NCBI GenBank assembly: GCA_030840615.1
Contig: JAVEEE010000098.1
Coordinates: 1 to 13,431, forward strand
Reading direction: 5' to 3'
DNA: 13,431 nt
Origin: Frankiaceae bacterium
Lineage (GTDB): Bacteria; Actinomycetota; Actinomycetes; JAFAQI01
Positions 13,073-13,431 of the stretch are shown piece after piece. Positions within the stretch are counted from its first letter, which is position 1; each line of letters opens with the position of its first letter. The notes beneath the pieces were generated by a model that did no database searches, had not been told where the DNA came from, and saw only the letters and a program-made list of their open reading frames with translations. Position numbers and translations under genes: made by a program.

Positions 13073-13086
13073 CGCAAGGGCCAAGG

Positions 13087-13109
13087 CTTCGCGTCACGCC
13101 GACGCGAAG
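13087..13109. terminator. Hairpin between convergent genes, possible bidirectional terminator
   Basis: CTTCGCGT (13087-13094) and ACGCGAAG (13102-13109) form a perfect 8-bp stem with a 7-nt loop, placed 15 bp after the plus-strand stop and covering the MFS stop codon. No T-run follows on either strand, so intrinsic termination is uncertain. Confidence 0.45.
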
Positions 13110-13431
13110 GACATCTCCTGCTCGTCGCTGCCGTCTCCATGCCCCGCAGTCCGTCGCATGGACGGCGCGGCATCCGTGTCACTGATCCGTGTGCTCAAGA
13201 GCGCCGCGACGATCGCAATCCCCGCCGCGGTCAGGAACGCAAGGTGGTAGGCGCGTGCATTGGACTGCGGCCGGCCGGCGACCACGTGCACGACGCCCAC
13301 CGTGGAGATGACGGTGCTCAGCACGGCAACCCCGATCGCGCCGCCGACCTGACGCCCGGCGTTGAACATGGTCGACGCGCGCCCGGTTGCCGCCGTGGAC
13401 ACGGTCGCGAACGCGGCAGCTTGCCCGGGTA
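13094..13431 (-). CDS. MFS transporter, EmrB/QacA (DHA2) type, C-terminal end (cut by window edge)
   Basis: The last ~112 residues of a membrane exporter whose 5' part lies beyond 13431. The visible start PGQAAAFATVSTAATGRASTMFNAGRQVGGAIGVAVLSTVI matches the loop and helix near the end of 14-helix drug:proton antiporters, where the ASxxFNxxRQxGxAxGxA pattern is characteristic. Two helices follow (~GGAIGVAVLSTVIS and FLTAAGIAIVAALLS), then a polar Ser/Asp-rich tail ending EQEMSFASA. A GTG at 13402 is internal, because the frame stays open with family-like sequence to the window edge. Substrate cannot be told. It is convergent with the gene ending at 13072, 21 bp away, and its stop codon lies within a perfect hairpin. 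Confidence 0.85.
   Translation of the reverse strand, partial: PGQAAAFATVSTAATGRASTMFNAGRQVGGAIGVAVLSTVISTVGVVHVVAGRPQSNARAYHLAFLTAAGIAIVAALLSTRISDTDAAPSMRRTAGHGDGSDEQEMSFASA

Noticed and set aside
12164..13084. Minus-strand open frame of 306 residues opposite the uncharacterised protein
   Set aside because: Its composition is typical of an antisense frame. The plus frame has the leaderless promoter, a normal amino-acid mix and hydrophobic helix patterns.

Overview
The window is high-GC throughout and reads as an actinomycete (Actinomycetota). Supporting signs are the coproporphyrin-type heme genes, a DUF3000 protein, a NarL-type regulator and RNase D in one neighbourhood, frequent GTG starts, and several genes whose -10 element (TANNNT) sits 6 nt before the start codon, as in leaderless actinobacterial transcripts. 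Genus cannot be fixed from the sequence.

Layout. (1) 1-2388, minus strand: an overlapping heme operon, hemE then a coproporphyrin-type ferrochelatase (cpfC) then protoporphyrinogen/coproporphyrinogen oxidase (cgoX, cut by the window edge). (2) 2454-3479: a 63-residue zinc-ribbon-like protein on plus and a convergent EamA-type membrane transporter on minus. (3) 3544-4149: a DUF3000 protein. (4) 4166-8239, minus strand: a three-gene operon with touching or overlapping ends, in transcription order a secreted subtilisin (S8) with a C-terminal Trp-Ser pentapeptide repeat, a multi-spanning membrane protein with a GAF-like domain, and a membrane histidine kinase. (5) 8527-9204, divergent from that operon: a NarL/FixJ response regulator. 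(6) 9409-11176: RNase D and an overlapping GNAT acetyltransferase. (7) 11257-12111: a ZIP-family metal transporter with a DtxR/IdeR-like operator in front. (8) 12215-13072: an unrecognised 285-residue protein, then the C-terminal end of a convergent EmrB/QacA-type MFS transporter.

How it fits together. Heme genes, DUF3000, a LuxR-type regulator and RNase D are, from recall of streptomycete genomes, conserved neighbours. The protease-sensor-kinase operon sits between DUF3000 and the regulator and looks like an added module that supplies the regulator with a kinase. The most interesting hypothesis is a cell-surface signalling system in which an exported repeat-bearing protease, a 7TM/GAF sensor without its own kinase domain, a separate histidine kinase and a response regulator act as one unit. 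The ZIP transporter with a possible iron- or manganese-responsive operator adds a second metal-related theme beside heme synthesis.

No RNA genes, CRISPR arrays, insertion sequences or integrase genes were seen. No gap exceeds 300 bases; the largest are 8240-8526 and 9205-9408, both described.
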